From NCBI GenBank assembly GCA_905182985.1, contig CAJJDN010000022.1, positions 275,450 to 339,449 on the forward strand: a DNA stretch of 64,000 bases. The letters are read 5' to 3'. Every line of letters begins with the position of its first letter. The first letter of the stretch is position 1. Origin of the DNA: Paramecium sonneborni. Its lineage: Eukaryota; Ciliophora; Oligohymenophorea; Peniculida; Parameciidae. The position numbers and the translations under genes are program-made. Under the pieces are notes generated by a model, which saw only the letters and a program-made list of their open reading frames with translations, did no database searches and was not told where the DNA came from. Below, piece by piece: positions 49,702 through 61,631 of this stretch.

Positions 49702-52593
49702 ATGAATTATTAATGCTTCTTATTGTTGATTATACTTCATTAAGCCTGCTCAAATTTTTTTGGATAGACGAATAGATTGGGTATTTAAAAATTAAAAGTT
49801 ATAATATTACCTCATTCTCATGATGATGTAGGATGGTTAAATACTGTTGACTAAATATATTTGAGTGGTCCTGGTGTTAAAAATATAATTTCATCTTATA
49901 TAAATGCCTTACTAGAAAATAAGGATAGAAAGTTTGTATAAGTGGAAACTGTTTATTTTGAAAGATGGTGGAATGAATAGAGTGTATTAATGTAATAAAA
50001 AGTAAAAGGTTTAGTAGAAAATGGTTAATTAAGTTTTGCAGGAGGAGGATTAGTAATGAATGATGAAGCTACACCTTATTATGAAGATATTATAGATTAA
50101 ATGACATATGGACATGAATTTTTATTCAAAACATTTAATGTGATTCCAAAAGTGGGATGGTAGATTGATCCATTTGGACATTCAAATGCATAAAGCATAT
50201 TATCATATCTATTTGGTATAGATGCAGCATTTTATGCAAGAATTGATTATTAAGATAAAGATTATCGTCAGAAATAAAAAGAATTAGAAATGATTCATGT
50301 TCCTTATACAACAAGTAAATAAAACTATCCTATCTTAATTCATGTTAATTATTTTCATTACTCAAGTCCTAATCATTTTGATTTCGATCCATTAAGAAAT
50401 TCAGGAGGTTTTGTAAATGATTAGAATATTTAATATAAAGCAGATGATTTGAATCAATATTTTTTACAACAAAGTTAATCATACAAAGGAAAAATTATAA
50501 CACATACATTAGGTGATGATAATGAATGGTCTAATTCTAAATCCTATTTTGAAAACATGGAAAAGATAATTAATTACATAAATTCTCATCCAGAAAAGTA
50601 CAATATTGTAATTAAATTTGGAACTCCTTAAGATTATATTAAAGATATAAATGATTATTCTGATGAGATATTCTATCCAACAAAGAATGATGATTTTTTT
50701 CCCTATGCGGATAAACAACATTGTTATTGGACAGGATATTTTACAAGTAAGGTAGCATTTAAAGGTTTCGTGAGATATACTGGAAGATATTTTCAACAAA
50801 TAAAAACTTTTATATCTTTTTCTTTTGCTTCTCAAAATTAAGACATTTTAGATATAAAACAACCGCTTTTAAGGGCTATAAAAGAATTAGGATATACACT
50901 AGGAATATCATAACATCATGATGCTGTTACAGGTACCTCATAAGATCATGTGACTAGAGATTATGTTAAAATGCTACATAGAGATTTAACAAATATGAAT
51001 AATGAATTTCATAGATTAATAAAAATAATAATCTCAAAAGATTTAGGGTAGGATAATATTGAATAATTGTATCAATATCGTTATAATTCTACATCCTCTG
51101 AGTGTACTGAAATCTATGAAAATCTTAAGAACAAAAAAACTATTTTATTAACCATTTTAGACACTAAAATCAATGAAAATGATAAAGATATTATTAAAAT
51201 TAAAGTACCTAAATTACCTCTCAATATTATTGATTCTAAAAATCAAGTAATTGATGGAGATATCATATGCAGTAATTCAAAAGATGAAGAAGATTGTACT
51301 CTCTATTTTAATTACCAAATTAAAAAAGGAGTCTAATACTACAAAATCAAATAAGGTAATTCAAATTAAGTGTCTTCTGCCAAAATTATTGCATCTCAAA
51401 CTTTAACAAATATAACTGCTAATACTAAAATATCACTTGACAATGGACCTGAATTTCAATTGCAATATTAATATTATGTTGCTTCGACTGATAATTTACA
51501 ACCTAGTGGAGCATATATATTTAGACCTTAAGGAGGAGCATAAGTTTATGGATCCATCTAAAATGTTCAAATTTATAATGGAACTGTTTTGACTGAGCTA
51601 AATATTGAGAGATCTAATGTTAATACATGGATAAGAAAATATAAAATTTAGAATAATGAATATGAAGTGGAAACCTTTGTTGATTCTATAATAAGAGAAT
51701 AAAATAAAGGAAAAGAAATAATAGTTATCTTTAAAAGTGATAACATCAAGAATCAAAAAACGTTTTATACTGATTCTAATGGAATGGATTTATAATAAAG
51801 AAAAATTGGATTTAGAGAAACTTGGAGTTTGCAAAGTAATGAATATGTTTCTGAAAATTATTATCCTATAAATGGAATAATATAAATTAAAGATCAAGCC
51901 AGTCATAATGTTATGGCTGTAATAAATGACAGAGCTTAAGGAGGATCAAGTTTTAATGATGGTGAAATAGAAATTATGATTCACAGAAGAATGTATTCAG
52001 ATGACAGAAGAGGAGTTGGTGAACCTTTAAATGAAGAAGAGGATAATCCTTAATGTAAAGCTTAATCCTAATAAAATTGTGAAAAAAGAGTGGGACTTAG
52101 ATAATATATTATTCATAAAGTATTATTCTTTGATCAAAAGAATAATCCAAATTTTGCAAGAAAAGCTTAGTTATTTTTAGATTTCTAGCCAATTAAAATC
52201 TTTGCTGTTGATTCATAAGATGAATTTGTTCCAAATCTTAAAATTGAATTTTCAAAATCTCTTTTGAACACCATTTAAGTTTTTAATCCTGATGGAGATA
52301 GCATTGTCAAATTTTATTTAATACCTAAAGAAGAAAATAATGAATATTTATTAAGAATTCATAATATGTAGGAATAATCAAATGTCAAAATCTCATTTCC
52401 TTAGGAAATTTTATTTGAAGAAACTATTTTGAGTGGACTTAGAACATTATCAGAATAACAAAAAATTAGATTAGGTATTTATTCTGAGTATTAAATTTTA
52501 GTTTGGGTTAAAAATAAAATTCAAGATTCAATTTATATTCCTGCTGAAGAGGTAGCACCATAACAAATTAAAACATTTATAATAAAAATTTGA
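49702..52593 (+). CDS. Lysosomal-type alpha-mannosidase (GH38)
   Basis: Intronless, 963 residues, matching the usual 950-1,000. A signal peptide ([12 protein letters not shown]) precedes [15 protein letters not shown] near residue 37, where His-x-Asp binds the zinc. The nucleophile Asp lies in WQIDPFGHS near residue 156, and FYARIDYQDK and LGDDNEW follow. The mid-domain is marked by [15 protein letters not shown], and the C-terminal beta domains by [17 protein letters not shown]. It trims alpha-mannose from N-glycans in lysosomes or food vacuoles. Several N-x-S/T sites are present, as expected for a lumenal enzyme. All catalytic and zinc residues are intact. The start was chosen because it is in frame with the signal peptide; another ATG 13 nt downstream is out of frame. 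Confidence 0.94.
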
Positions 52594-53007
52594 TAAATAA
52601 ATATTTTAAATACGTTTTTAAAAATAAAATCATTCTATCCATGTATTGTTGACAGATTTTTATTTTTAATATGGCCTTCAATAAATATATTTAAAGATGA
52701 ATTATATTTCGTATTGAAGAAATATTATAAATAATTCAAATATCTTAAATAAATAAAGATAGATATAAAATTAATAAATTTTGATTAATTAAGTTCTGAA
52801 ATTGTTAATGATGATATTATTATACAATAAAGCAGAGATCTTAATAGTAAAAAATTTGATTTTCAACAAGAAAGATTTTTTAAATAATTCTGGATACGCT
52901 ATTAATTATTAAATAATGCCATCTATAATCTAACTAATTTATAAACAAATATAAAAATACTATTTTAGTTCTTTTAAATAGATCTAAGTAATAGTAATAG
53001 TAATTGA
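52594..53007 (+). other. Open frame without ATG, possible gene remnant
   Basis: Directly after the mannosidase stop the same frame stays open for 137 codons to TGA 53005-53007. From about codon 10 it reads as plausible protein (FYPCIVDRF, IFKDELYFVLKKYYKQFKYL, then an acidic and Phe-rich end). No ATG lies in frame. It could be the last exon of a gene whose start I could not find, a remnant, or chance in AT-rich DNA. Confidence 0.25.
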
Positions 53008-53218
53008 TTTTATTTTTTTTAATTATAAAAATTAATATTTGATACAATTTTAAACTTAATCTTATGTTTTCGAATCCAAAAATTATTCTGTAAATTTATA
53101 GCTATATTTATCTTAAAATTGTAAGAAATATTAGAATTTAATATTAAATTAAGACTATAATTTATAATATCAATAAACAATTAATAGAATTCAAATAAAT
53201 AAGAGATTATTGATTTAC

Positions 53219-54380
53219 TCATTTTATCATACCAGCTTCAGGATTATAACAATATTCATTAAATTATTCTTAAATAAATAATATATATACCATTAAGAGT
53301 TAAATTTCTAAGAATTACAAAATTATCATCATTAGGAGTGTCATTAGAATCAATAGAATTATTACATTTTAAAAAGGGCTTAGGTTTATAAGGTGGATTG
53401 TAAGTCTTTTTAATCAATGAATTCCAATCAAAATTAGTAAACCATTTATGATTTTTAACATCACTTGGATTATTATAACCTAGTCTATAATTTGGCTTTC
53501 TTTAGATTAACTAAACTTATTAGTAATATTTACTTAATTTACAAAATCTGCTGCATCTAAAGACCAAGCAACAGGTAAATCCATTCTTTTAATTTAAACT
53601 TAATGAGAAAGAATTTAGTCACGTATTTCTTATTTAGTTTTACCAACATAAGGTCGTTTTCCAAGCATACATTCATGTACAATTACACCAAGTGCAAAGA
53701 AGTCTATAGTAATTCCATGATTTTATCTGCATAATACTTCTGGGGCCATATAACCTGGTGTACCACTTCCATCTGAAGAATTTTCAGGTCTCCATATTCT
53801 TGCAATCCCCAAATCTGTAAGTCTTAAGTATCCTTTATTATCAAGTACCAAATTCTCTGGTTTTAAATCTCTATGAATTATTCCTTATTAATGTAGGTAC
53901 TCTAAACTAATTATTATACAAGCTGCAAAAAATTCTAAAAATTGAACATTTTTTCATACTCACTTCTTATTCTGAAAATCTTTTGTTTTTACATATATGA
54001 AATCTTAAATCTCCTCCAGTTACTAAATCTAATACTAAATATAGATTTTCTCTATCTTAAAATGCTGAATGCATATTCACAATAAAAGGATGTCTTAACT
54101 ACAATAATAGATTTTTCTCATTCAAAACTGCTGTAATACATTTTAAGGCAATTATTCTGTTTTTATTTATAAATTGTTTTACTTAGCTTTTGACATTTTC
54201 TTTATTGCATAAAGTTAATTATTTTTTTTTCTTCTAACTTTTAGAACTTTACCAAAACCTCCTTTTCCCAAAATTTCCAGAATTTCATAATTTCTTATTG
54301 ATTGCACTAAAATTCTATTTTATATCTTTACTTGATTCTTAAGATTCTTCCTTTTTATCTAAAACATTACAATTACCCAT
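53219..54380 (-). CDS. AGC-type kinase, STK32/YANK-like
   Basis: Five introns (53269-53290, 53511-53533, 53935-53959, 54157-54182, 54308-54332) give 346 residues. It starts MGNC, a myristoylation and palmitoylation signal. Kinase landmarks are GKGGFGKVLKV, YAIKKMSKAKIIA, then LVLDLVTGGDLRFHI, which is close to the VVDLLLGGDLRYHL of STK32. HRDLKPENLVLD, LTDLGIAR (DLG replaces DFG) and GTPGYMAPEVL follow. A short basic C-terminal extension carries NHKWFTNFDW, as in AGC kinases, but lacks a clear hydrophobic motif FxxF. The substrate is unknown. It lies 61 nt downstream of the PDK1-like gene in the same direction. Confidence 0.85.
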
Positions 54381-54441
54381 AAAAATGAAAAATATTTAAA
54401 TATCTTATTATATTATCTTTATCATAAATATATTTGATAGA

Positions 54442-55902
54442 TCATTTTATACCATGATTCAATGTTTCAAAAATTAATTCAATCCATTTTTTAGCATTTT
54501 AAGACTAGATTCATATATTTAAAATGATTACCTTAAAAATATATTTTTATTTATCATCTATTATAACAAATTTATCTTGTTTAATCAATTCGTATTTTAA
54601 ACCTTAAGTAATATGAATCACAGTCTTTTTATTATTCTTTTTTGGATTTGTATAATGAATAGAAGGAATGTCATTTATAATTTATAAAACTAGTTATCTA
54701 GGAGTAAAGTAAGATATTAAAACTTATTTTTTATAATTTTAGTTTACTTCCAGATTTTTTTTCAACTATTTCTTAATAAATAATTTTAGAAATTGGATCC
54801 TAAATAAAAGTCTTTTATTATATTTGTTCTGGATATATTTATAATGGCTAAGGTGGAACCATTTACCATAAGTTATTAAAATTTATTTCGGCAAAATAAG
54901 GGTGGCTTTTTATTTTAGTATAATCAACTAATCTATTATTAAGATCTTTCTCTAAAAATAGTTTCATTAAATCTTAAGCTAATAAAGGAATGCTCTTAAC
55001 AATAAATCAATAAATTATATACTGAGGGAAATTAAATTTAATCTTCTACAATTTTTTAATATAACTCTTCCTAATTATTAGATTTAAAGGGTATAGTTCC
55101 AGTATACATTTTGTACATTATTATAGCTAAAGCCCATAAATCAGTTCCTGGACCAACTGGTTTATCAGAAATCATTTCTGGAGTTAAATATGCATTTGTT
55201 CCTACAAAACTATATTTTCTTTTCCTTTCTTTATCTACAAAATCTTTTCTATAATTTTCAATAGATTGAACTATTTTTTGGGGAACTTTTTATTGATCAT
55301 AAATCACTGCAGTCCCAAAATCTATTAACTTTAAATGTTTCTCTGGAGTTATTAGTAAGTTTTCAGGCTTTAATTATTTAAAAATATACTTTTATGTCTC
55401 TATGTACTATTCCTTTAGAATGAACATATTCTAGAATAGATAAAATTTCAGCAGTATAAAATTAAATGATTTGATTAGTCAACTTTTAATCTAAATTATT
55501 AATGAATTATATACTGCCATAAAGTTTTAAGAATTCACTAAAACAATCTTAAACTAACTCAACTAAAAAATACAAACTATTTTTATCTTAAAATGTTTAA
55601 TGTAATTTGATTATTCCATCATATTTTAAATATTGAAGCATTTCTTTTTCAATATATGCATGATGTTGCTTTTTATTCTAAGTTTTTAATAATATTTATA
55701 CTAAATTCATGAAATTTTTATCTATAATTTTAATTGCATATATTGGACTTTAATTACTATTTCCATTTTAAACATCTTCTTTTTTTTAACAGCTGTAGAC
55801 TTTACTAAATGCTCCATCCCCCATTTCTTAGATTTTGATAAAATCTTCAAAGTTTATTTTTTTTTTGATTGGAGTTTCTGCTTCTTATGATTTTTATATC
55901 AT
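54442..55902 (-). CDS. PDK1-like kinase with C-terminal PH domain
   Basis: Introns 54505-54531 (27 nt), 54723-54747 (25), 54995-55022 (28) and 55368-55389 (22) give 452 residues. PDK1 phosphorylates the activation loop of other AGC kinases. Seen are FEDFIKIQEMGDGAFSKVY, AIKIIDK and HRDIKPENLLIT. Further on come LIDFGTAV, a long loop, then FVGTNAYLTPEMI and GTDLWALAIIMYKMYTGTIPF, closely matching PDK1. Residues about 335-450 have PH-domain strands (RQLVLQII, KQKYIFK) and the terminal helix AKKWIELIFETL. The ATG at 55900-55902 is the only one before the kinase core, and it overlaps the TGA of the upstream B-box gene. The downstream neighbour on the same strand is another AGC kinase, a plausible PDK1 substrate. 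Confidence 0.87.
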
Positions 55903-57122
55903 TAATATTATTATAAACTTTAACTAACAAAATCAGGTCTTGTGTTATTTCGCATTTAAGGTTCTTCATAGATTATTTATGATTATGTAAAGTAATCATT
56001 TTCTACTTCAACTATTGGAACAGGAGCAGAATGGAATTAATTTTAATTTTGATATACTCTTTAACCTGTTAATGCCATTTGTTAATGGAATTAATATTAA
56101 GATGATACTTAATTAAAAGGTGTTAATGGTACAAATTAAGCTTATTATTGATTATACACAGGATTTCTAGCTGGAGAAGTAAATTATGGAATCACTATTT
56201 ATTATTTTAAAGGCTAAAATATAATATTCTGTTTTTATTACCTTCTCTTCTTATAATGGTAATTAAATTATATACTTAAGTCCTTCATGTAATTTTTAAA
56301 CGAATTTTTCAATTGATTACTATAGGTTTTTATAATCTTATTTCCATTTGCTATCAACATAATCTAAAAATCCATTCACATCTTGAACTTCCTTTGAATT
56401 TAATGTTTCCATTTACATATCAAATAATTTACAGAATTCAATTGTAAAAGCATTACTAAAATAAGTTTTTATCATTTTTACAAAATTATCTTTCATTAAA
56501 TTTAAAAGGGAAATTCTACATATAGATATTATTATTATTTACTTTTTATTTACAATATCTCCTTCTTTGTTATTTTAAAATTCATATTCTTTATGATTTA
56601 CATAAGATTAAATCTTTTTAAAAGCTTCTTCAATATCATCACCAATATCCTCTGAGATTTTAATCTTTTAATCTAATTGTTCTAAATCAGTAAAAATTTT
56701 ATTTCTTTCTTCTTAATTGTTTTATTTTATCTCTTTTTATTTATCTTGAAACTCTTTTTTAAAAGCATCCATTTTTTTTTAAACTCCTTTCAAATTTCTT
56801 TCAATAACACTTTGAAAATAATTATTCTCATTTCCAATTCTATTTTCTTCTTGAATTAACTCTGGTTCTCCATTTATTAAATATTTAAGTCCAGGACTTA
56901 TATTCTTATTATTACTTTAATATAATTATAAGACACCATTTTCTAATAAATTTGAAAGTTCTTCTAACTTTTTAAATATCAATTCAAATTTACTTTATGT
57001 GATTTTTCATGGATTTTGACAGCACAAGTTGAACACATTACTCTTTAAGAACATTATTTTTCTAAACAAACCCAACTAATCTTTTATTTAGAATGTTAAA
57101 TGCAAGTTTAATTGATTTCCAT
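55899..57122 (-). CDS. B-box zinc-finger coiled-coil protein
   Basis: Introns 56214-56241 (28 nt), 56516-56542 (27 nt, stopless) and 56968-56993 (26 nt) give 380 residues. The N-terminus holds a B-box: TCIQHSKQKISWVCLEKQC and MCSTCAVKIHEKSH, with Cys and His ligands in order. A long coiled coil (residues 50-280) follows, then a Gln/Pro/Val-rich tail. There is no RING before the B-box, so it is not a classical TRIM ligase; scaffold function is likely. Its stop TGA (55899-55901) overlaps the ATG of the PDK1-like gene by two bases. A 35-nt GT-AG intron bridging both genes would also keep frame, so a fused product cannot be excluded. Confidence 0.72.
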
Positions 57123-57233
57123 TAATTGATAATATTAATTAATCGTAAATTGATTATTGAATTAACTGTCAATACTTTATAAAGAAATATTTTATAATCT
57201 ATTTAATTAATTTCAACAGCTAATTTTTATAGT

Positions 57234-57959
57234 ATGGATCCCAATAACTAAAGAAAAGCTTCTCAAAATGCTAGAGCATTAACACTTGCTGATTTAGATT
57301 AATAATCTATTTCAGATGACTCTGCTATAGACTTAGATTAATCTTAATTACATAGATTAGGAATAGATATTAGCAATATTTAAGCTGCTGAAATAACTTA
57401 GATAGAAGAGCCTAGTAAATCAATCATGCACTTTTCTAAAAAACATAGTGATTCAACTACTAATATAGATTTAACTTAACATATATTCTAATTCAAACAA
57501 AAAATTTAAGATTTGTAATTAGAATTAGGATCTGATAGATCTGATCCTTATGAAATATCTCTACATTCATTTAAAAACCAAGAAGATAATTCATAAAATA
57601 AAGGATTATGTGTATCTGAAGCACTTAGAACAAATATCAACTCTTAAAATTAACAGAAAAATTATGATTAATAAAATTCAACGTCAAATTAATTTAAAGT
57701 TCCAAATACTTCTTAATCATCTGGAGGTCTTAGTTATAATCTTCCTCATTTAAATTCAACTGGTAATAAAGTACCTCTTAATGCAAATCCCATTGGCAAT
57801 ATTTATGAGCAATTAGAATACCATAGATTAAAATTTTATGACTCTTATATGCCAGAATAACATAAAGTACTCAATAATCCTCTCAAATTTCTTAAATATA
57901 AATTACATTAACAAAATAGATATGCTTTTGATCATTGTTTAGATTGCCTCATCCATTGA
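57234..57959 (+). CDS. Hypothetical Ser/Gln-rich protein
   Basis: An intronless 241-residue frame from ATG 57234 to TGA 57957-57959. It is rich in Ser, Asn, Gln and Asp, hydrophilic and probably disordered, with a more ordered C-terminus containing Tyr and Leu (YEQLEYHRLKFYDSYMPEQ). No domain is recognised. It is divergent from the B-box gene with 111 nt between starts. Clusters of potential Ser/Thr phosphorylation sites suggest a regulated adaptor, but this is speculation. Confidence 0.6.
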
Positions 57960-58336
57960 AATTAATTCATTTATATATTTTTTAATTTAATTAATTTAAT
58001 TGACATTTTTATGAATAACTTCATTTTTAATATATTATAATATTTTGTTTAGAAATAATATAATAATGTGTTATCTTTTTAGTAAGAGTTTGAACAAATA
58101 TTAATTTTACTTTTCTGTCTTCTTCATTATTTAAATTCAGATAATTATATTTATACATTACTCCTAAAAATTGAATTTAAATTCATTTAATAGATTTGAA
58201 ATGCTTTAGAGAATTTAAAAACTATATGGAATTATTAAATGATTTTTATTATAAGAGTTAAAAAATTAGAAGTTATTTTGTCCTCATACTTTTTATTAAC
58301 TTGATTTAATACAATTTTTAATACAATTATACATTA
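57960..58336. other. Convergent intergenic spacer
   Basis: 377 nt between convergent genes. AT-rich; nothing recognised. Confidence 0.45.
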
Positions 58337-59157
58337 TCATAATCCAGAACAAGGCCAATAATATGAAGGCACAATTTATTATATCTAAGAATAGATTTAA
58401 GAATTAATACCATCTACTATAATTGGTTACATTAATAAGATAAATAGGAGTAATTTTAAGTTAATTATTATTTTTCTTATTGTAATTACTGTACTCGGTC
58501 TGATAATAATAAATTCTAAAATTTTTAATTTAAGTTTATTTACTTATGTATTCAATTATTAAATCAATAGAGCCTAACTCCTATTAGTCTCTTCTGCTTA
58601 TTGATAAAGATTTGTATCTAAATTATCTTAAACAGCATCAATTTTTATCTGTCGTTATTCACCATAATTTGGTTTATCAGAAGTGGCTAAAAAATTTAAA
58701 ATTTTCTAAATACTTAGGTTGAGAGTTTCTGACTTTGTATTCAGCATTTTCTTGTTCTCTCTTTTGAATTTCTTTTATGTTCGGCCCTCTTTTCTATAAA
58801 TCTGCATAATTGCCTTAGCAGTTGAAAAATTGATGTTTAATTCTTTAGCTGCACTTTTTATAGTACAACCTGTTGTTGTCACTTATTTAATTAATCTCTA
58901 TCGTTATTCATTTGATATTTTTGCATATTTAAGACCATGTTTTCCTATTGATTTATATTTTTAAACATACCTCTATATTTATAAAGAAGTTCTTTCTCTT
59001 CTTCGGGAGTTCTCTTTTATGAAGGCTTTTAGTTTAAATCTTAAGCAAAATCATAAGAAGAGTCTGAAGAATCAGACTCATGAGATGGAGTTAAATAATC
59101 ATCTTATTACATTAATTATGGATTCTCTGCTTTGGAAAGCTACTCTATTGATGTCAT
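58337..59157 (-). CDS. Helix-turn-helix protein, transposase-like DNA-binding fold
   Basis: Introns 58385-58410, 58516-58543 and 58945-58970 give 246 residues. After an acidic, Ser-rich N-terminus comes GKHGLKYAKISNEQRQRLI, then GCTIKSAAKELNINFSTAKA and IMQIYRKEGR. This is a classic homeodomain-like trihelical HTH, as at the N-terminus of Tc1/mariner and IS630 transposases. A coiled coil (residues 175-225) follows, so it is likely a dimer. No catalytic DDE domain is present. It is best described as a DNA-binding regulator, possibly domesticated from a transposase; the latter is inference. Confidence 0.68.
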
Positions 59158-59630
59158 ACAATTTGATAATATCAATTTAAAAAATAATTGAAAATAATGT
59201 TGATATCTAAGCATTTATATTCTGAAATTTAATATAGGAGCATAAAAGATATGACTTAATATAAAGTCTCTAATAATTTCATAAAAATAATTATAATTGT
59301 AATTCAGATTGAGAATGCACTCATTTCTTATAAATTGAAAGTTCATTTATATCATTCCATTAATAGTTCTAAAGATATAAAATAATTAAGAATTTTTATT
59401 TAATTTAACAATCTCCCACTTTAATTTTCAGATGGAAGTTTCCATAACTATGCATTTAATAGCAAAATAAAATATCTTAAATTATTATTATAAAATCATT
59501 AGAAATTGCAGATAAGAAAAAAAAATAATTTGTATGTTTAGATCAGAATTTTATATTTAAAATTTCATGCTTGAAAAGTAATCAGTTAAAATATATCCAA
59601 TTTTATTTAGGTAAAAAAAATAATTTTTGA
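59158..59630. other. Intergenic stretch
   Basis: 473 nt between the HTH gene start and the stop of the next minus-strand gene. AT-rich, with no coding frame supported. Confidence 0.45.
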
Positions 59631-60598
59631 TCAATTCTTAGAGTGTAATCCATGTTTATTAGATTTAGTTTAATTGAGCTTTAAATTTTTTTTATCAATA
59701 GGTTTTTTATTAGATTGTGAACGACTTATTGATTTTTTATTATTATTTTTTTTTTCTGTTTTGATATTGTCTTTGGCTGATGATTTTGGTTTCATTATAG
59801 ATTCACCTTCAGATTGTTGGGCTACGGATTGTCTTGACTATCTTTATAGTTAAGCTTAAGATAAAGTTTTCTATTGATTTAAGTCAATATGTATATTTTG
59901 AACATTATTCTTTAAAATTTCTTAATCTTTTAATAAATTATCCATAAGTAATTTTAAATCACTTAATTTTTATTCAACAATCTTATCATGATGCAACCTT
60001 TCTGTATCCTAAATCTTAATTTATGTATCTGGTTAAATTTCAAGCCGAGCTACTCGTTATTCTAATTTTTAATAATCTACTTTTAATGCACTCTATCTAA
60101 TCTCGCTCATCATAACATCTATTTTACGATTTATGGATTTTTCAAAATCTTCAAAAAGAGGTTATTAATCTTTTAATTGAGTTGCTTCCAATAACTCTAA
60201 TCGGTAATTGGATTCATGTAATTGTTGATTAATATTTCTTAATTCATTATGATACAGTTCTTCCATTTTTGTATTTATATGTCTTGTAATCTTACTATTT
60301 TCTTATTCTTGAGTTTCTGCAAAATTTTACAATAATTTTATTAATTTAATGAAGTTCTTCAACTTATCATCATGATCTTCAATCAATTATTCAATTCCTT
60401 TGATTCTCTATTCATATTTTTTATGAACCATAGTTGCTGCCTATTAATTAAAAATATTTATACTTTTTCTAATTGTTACTCAAGATATTAAATGTAATTT
60501 TCTTTATTATTATGAAGTATTTTCTTATCTTCGCTTGTAGTCTTTAAAATAGGAGACACACTCTTTTTATGTTTTTCAGAATAGTTAGAATAATTCAT
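59631..60598 (-). CDS. Coiled-coil protein, unknown
   Basis: One 23-nt intron (60441-60463) gives 314 residues. Residues 1-30 are Ser/Lys-rich, and residues 30-235 contain several coiled-coil segments with conserved-looking helices (NRKIDVMMSEIRQSALKVDY). The C-terminal 70 residues are strongly basic and Ser-rich (KKSISRSQSNKK), which suits microtubule or nucleic-acid binding. No family is recognised. An ATG-led frame further upstream stops before joining, so the start at 60598 is preferred. It is 96 nt from the DP gene stop. Confidence 0.65.
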
Positions 60599-60694
60599 TG
60601 ATTTTGAAGAATTTAATTACTGTTATTATTATTAGATTGTTAAGAAATATTAATCATATACATTTTTAAAATGATCTTAAAAAATAAAAAATAA

Positions 60695-61631
60695 TCAATT
60701 TTTAGATTATTAAATTTGAAACAATTACTAAGCAATGCTTAATATTCCAAAAATCTATAATTTATTCTTACTCAAAACTTTCAAATAATCCATAGATTTA
60801 TAGGATTCTAATATTAATTCTTCCTAAAATTATTTTTTAATATACATCTTCTGAATTTGTTAATTAAGTCTTAACTAAAAGAAATGGGAATTTGATTTTT
60901 TCATGTTCACTTGTTTCTCTTTCTTTGTTAAACTTTACCAAATTTTAAAGTGTCTCTTGTTTTTTTATAGAATTTGTTAACTATTATTTTTTTTGCAATA
61001 ATAATTCCTTTAATTTTTGCTGTTGAATTAAATAATTAAATTTACCTTACGAAATAGTAAATTCTATTTTGTAATGTTGACTTAGCTTTCTTCATTCTTT
61101 CTCAACATTTTCTTTTCTTTTACGACTATTCCAATAGAAATCATAACATTTAATGCATCATAAACCCTTCTTCTTAAATTTTTTATATCTTTTGACCCAT
61201 AATCAGAATGGCCTTCCATTTCTTAAGTCATTTCCTCTGTTAGCTTTTAACATATTTCTGAGTAACCAACTATTTTATTTTGTAGTTCTTTTTCAACTCT
61301 TTTACTTATGTATTTCAAACTCCATTTTTTTAATGATTTTGGAGAATCAAATTAAATTTTGCTGATTTCAAATGGCTCATTCTAAACAAATAATTTTTTA
61401 TTAGTATTTGTTTGAGAATCACAAGGACCTTCAAAATCTAAAATAAATAATTTTGCCACCAAATTATAGTATAAGCGCCAAAATAAATGCGCGTTAATAT
61501 ATGGATTAATTCAACCAATTCATAAGTTTGTTTTGAAATATTTTACCTTAAATTATTCCTTTTACAGGTGTCTAAAATACATTAAAATTGAAGGAATCTT
61601 CATCAAGTCTAAATTAACCTGTAAAGTCCAT
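60695..61631 (-). CDS. Transcription factor DP (E2F dimerisation partner)
   Basis: Introns 60738-60771 (34 nt), 61021-61046 (26 nt) and 61438-61546 (109 nt) give 255 residues. The first exon contains FQTPVKG. The DNA-binding domain reads LKKWSLKYISKRVEKELQ, VGYSEICQKLTEEM and SKDIKNLRRRVYDALNVMI. RRRVYDALNV is the near-invariant DP signature, and IGIVVKEKKMLR follows. A dimerisation coiled coil (QKLKELLLQKKQQL) and a marked-box-like strand (IKFPFLLVKT) come next. DP pairs with E2F to control S-phase genes. If the last small intron is not used, the frame ends instead at 60654. The first intron is far longer than any other here and holds E2F-like motifs, suggesting self-regulation. Confidence 0.85.
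61475..61493 (-). promoter_or_regulatory. E2F-like sites in the first DP intron
   Basis: On the minus strand this reads ACGCGCATTTATTTTGGCGC, with a perfect E2F/DP consensus half TTTTGGCGC (plus strand 61475-61483) and a nearby AACGCGC. GC-rich octamers are very rare in this AT-rich DNA, and this one sits inside the DP gene. Binding is inferred. Confidence 0.6.

Noticed and set aside
50509..50835. Minus-strand open frame inside the mannosidase gene
   Set aside because: It is antisense to intact GH38 coding sequence and depends on the standard code; no family resemblance.
60471..60660. Upstream ATG for the coiled-coil gene at 59631-60598
   Set aside because: The frame from the earlier ATG meets TGA before it can join, and no acceptor AG lies in a suitable place.
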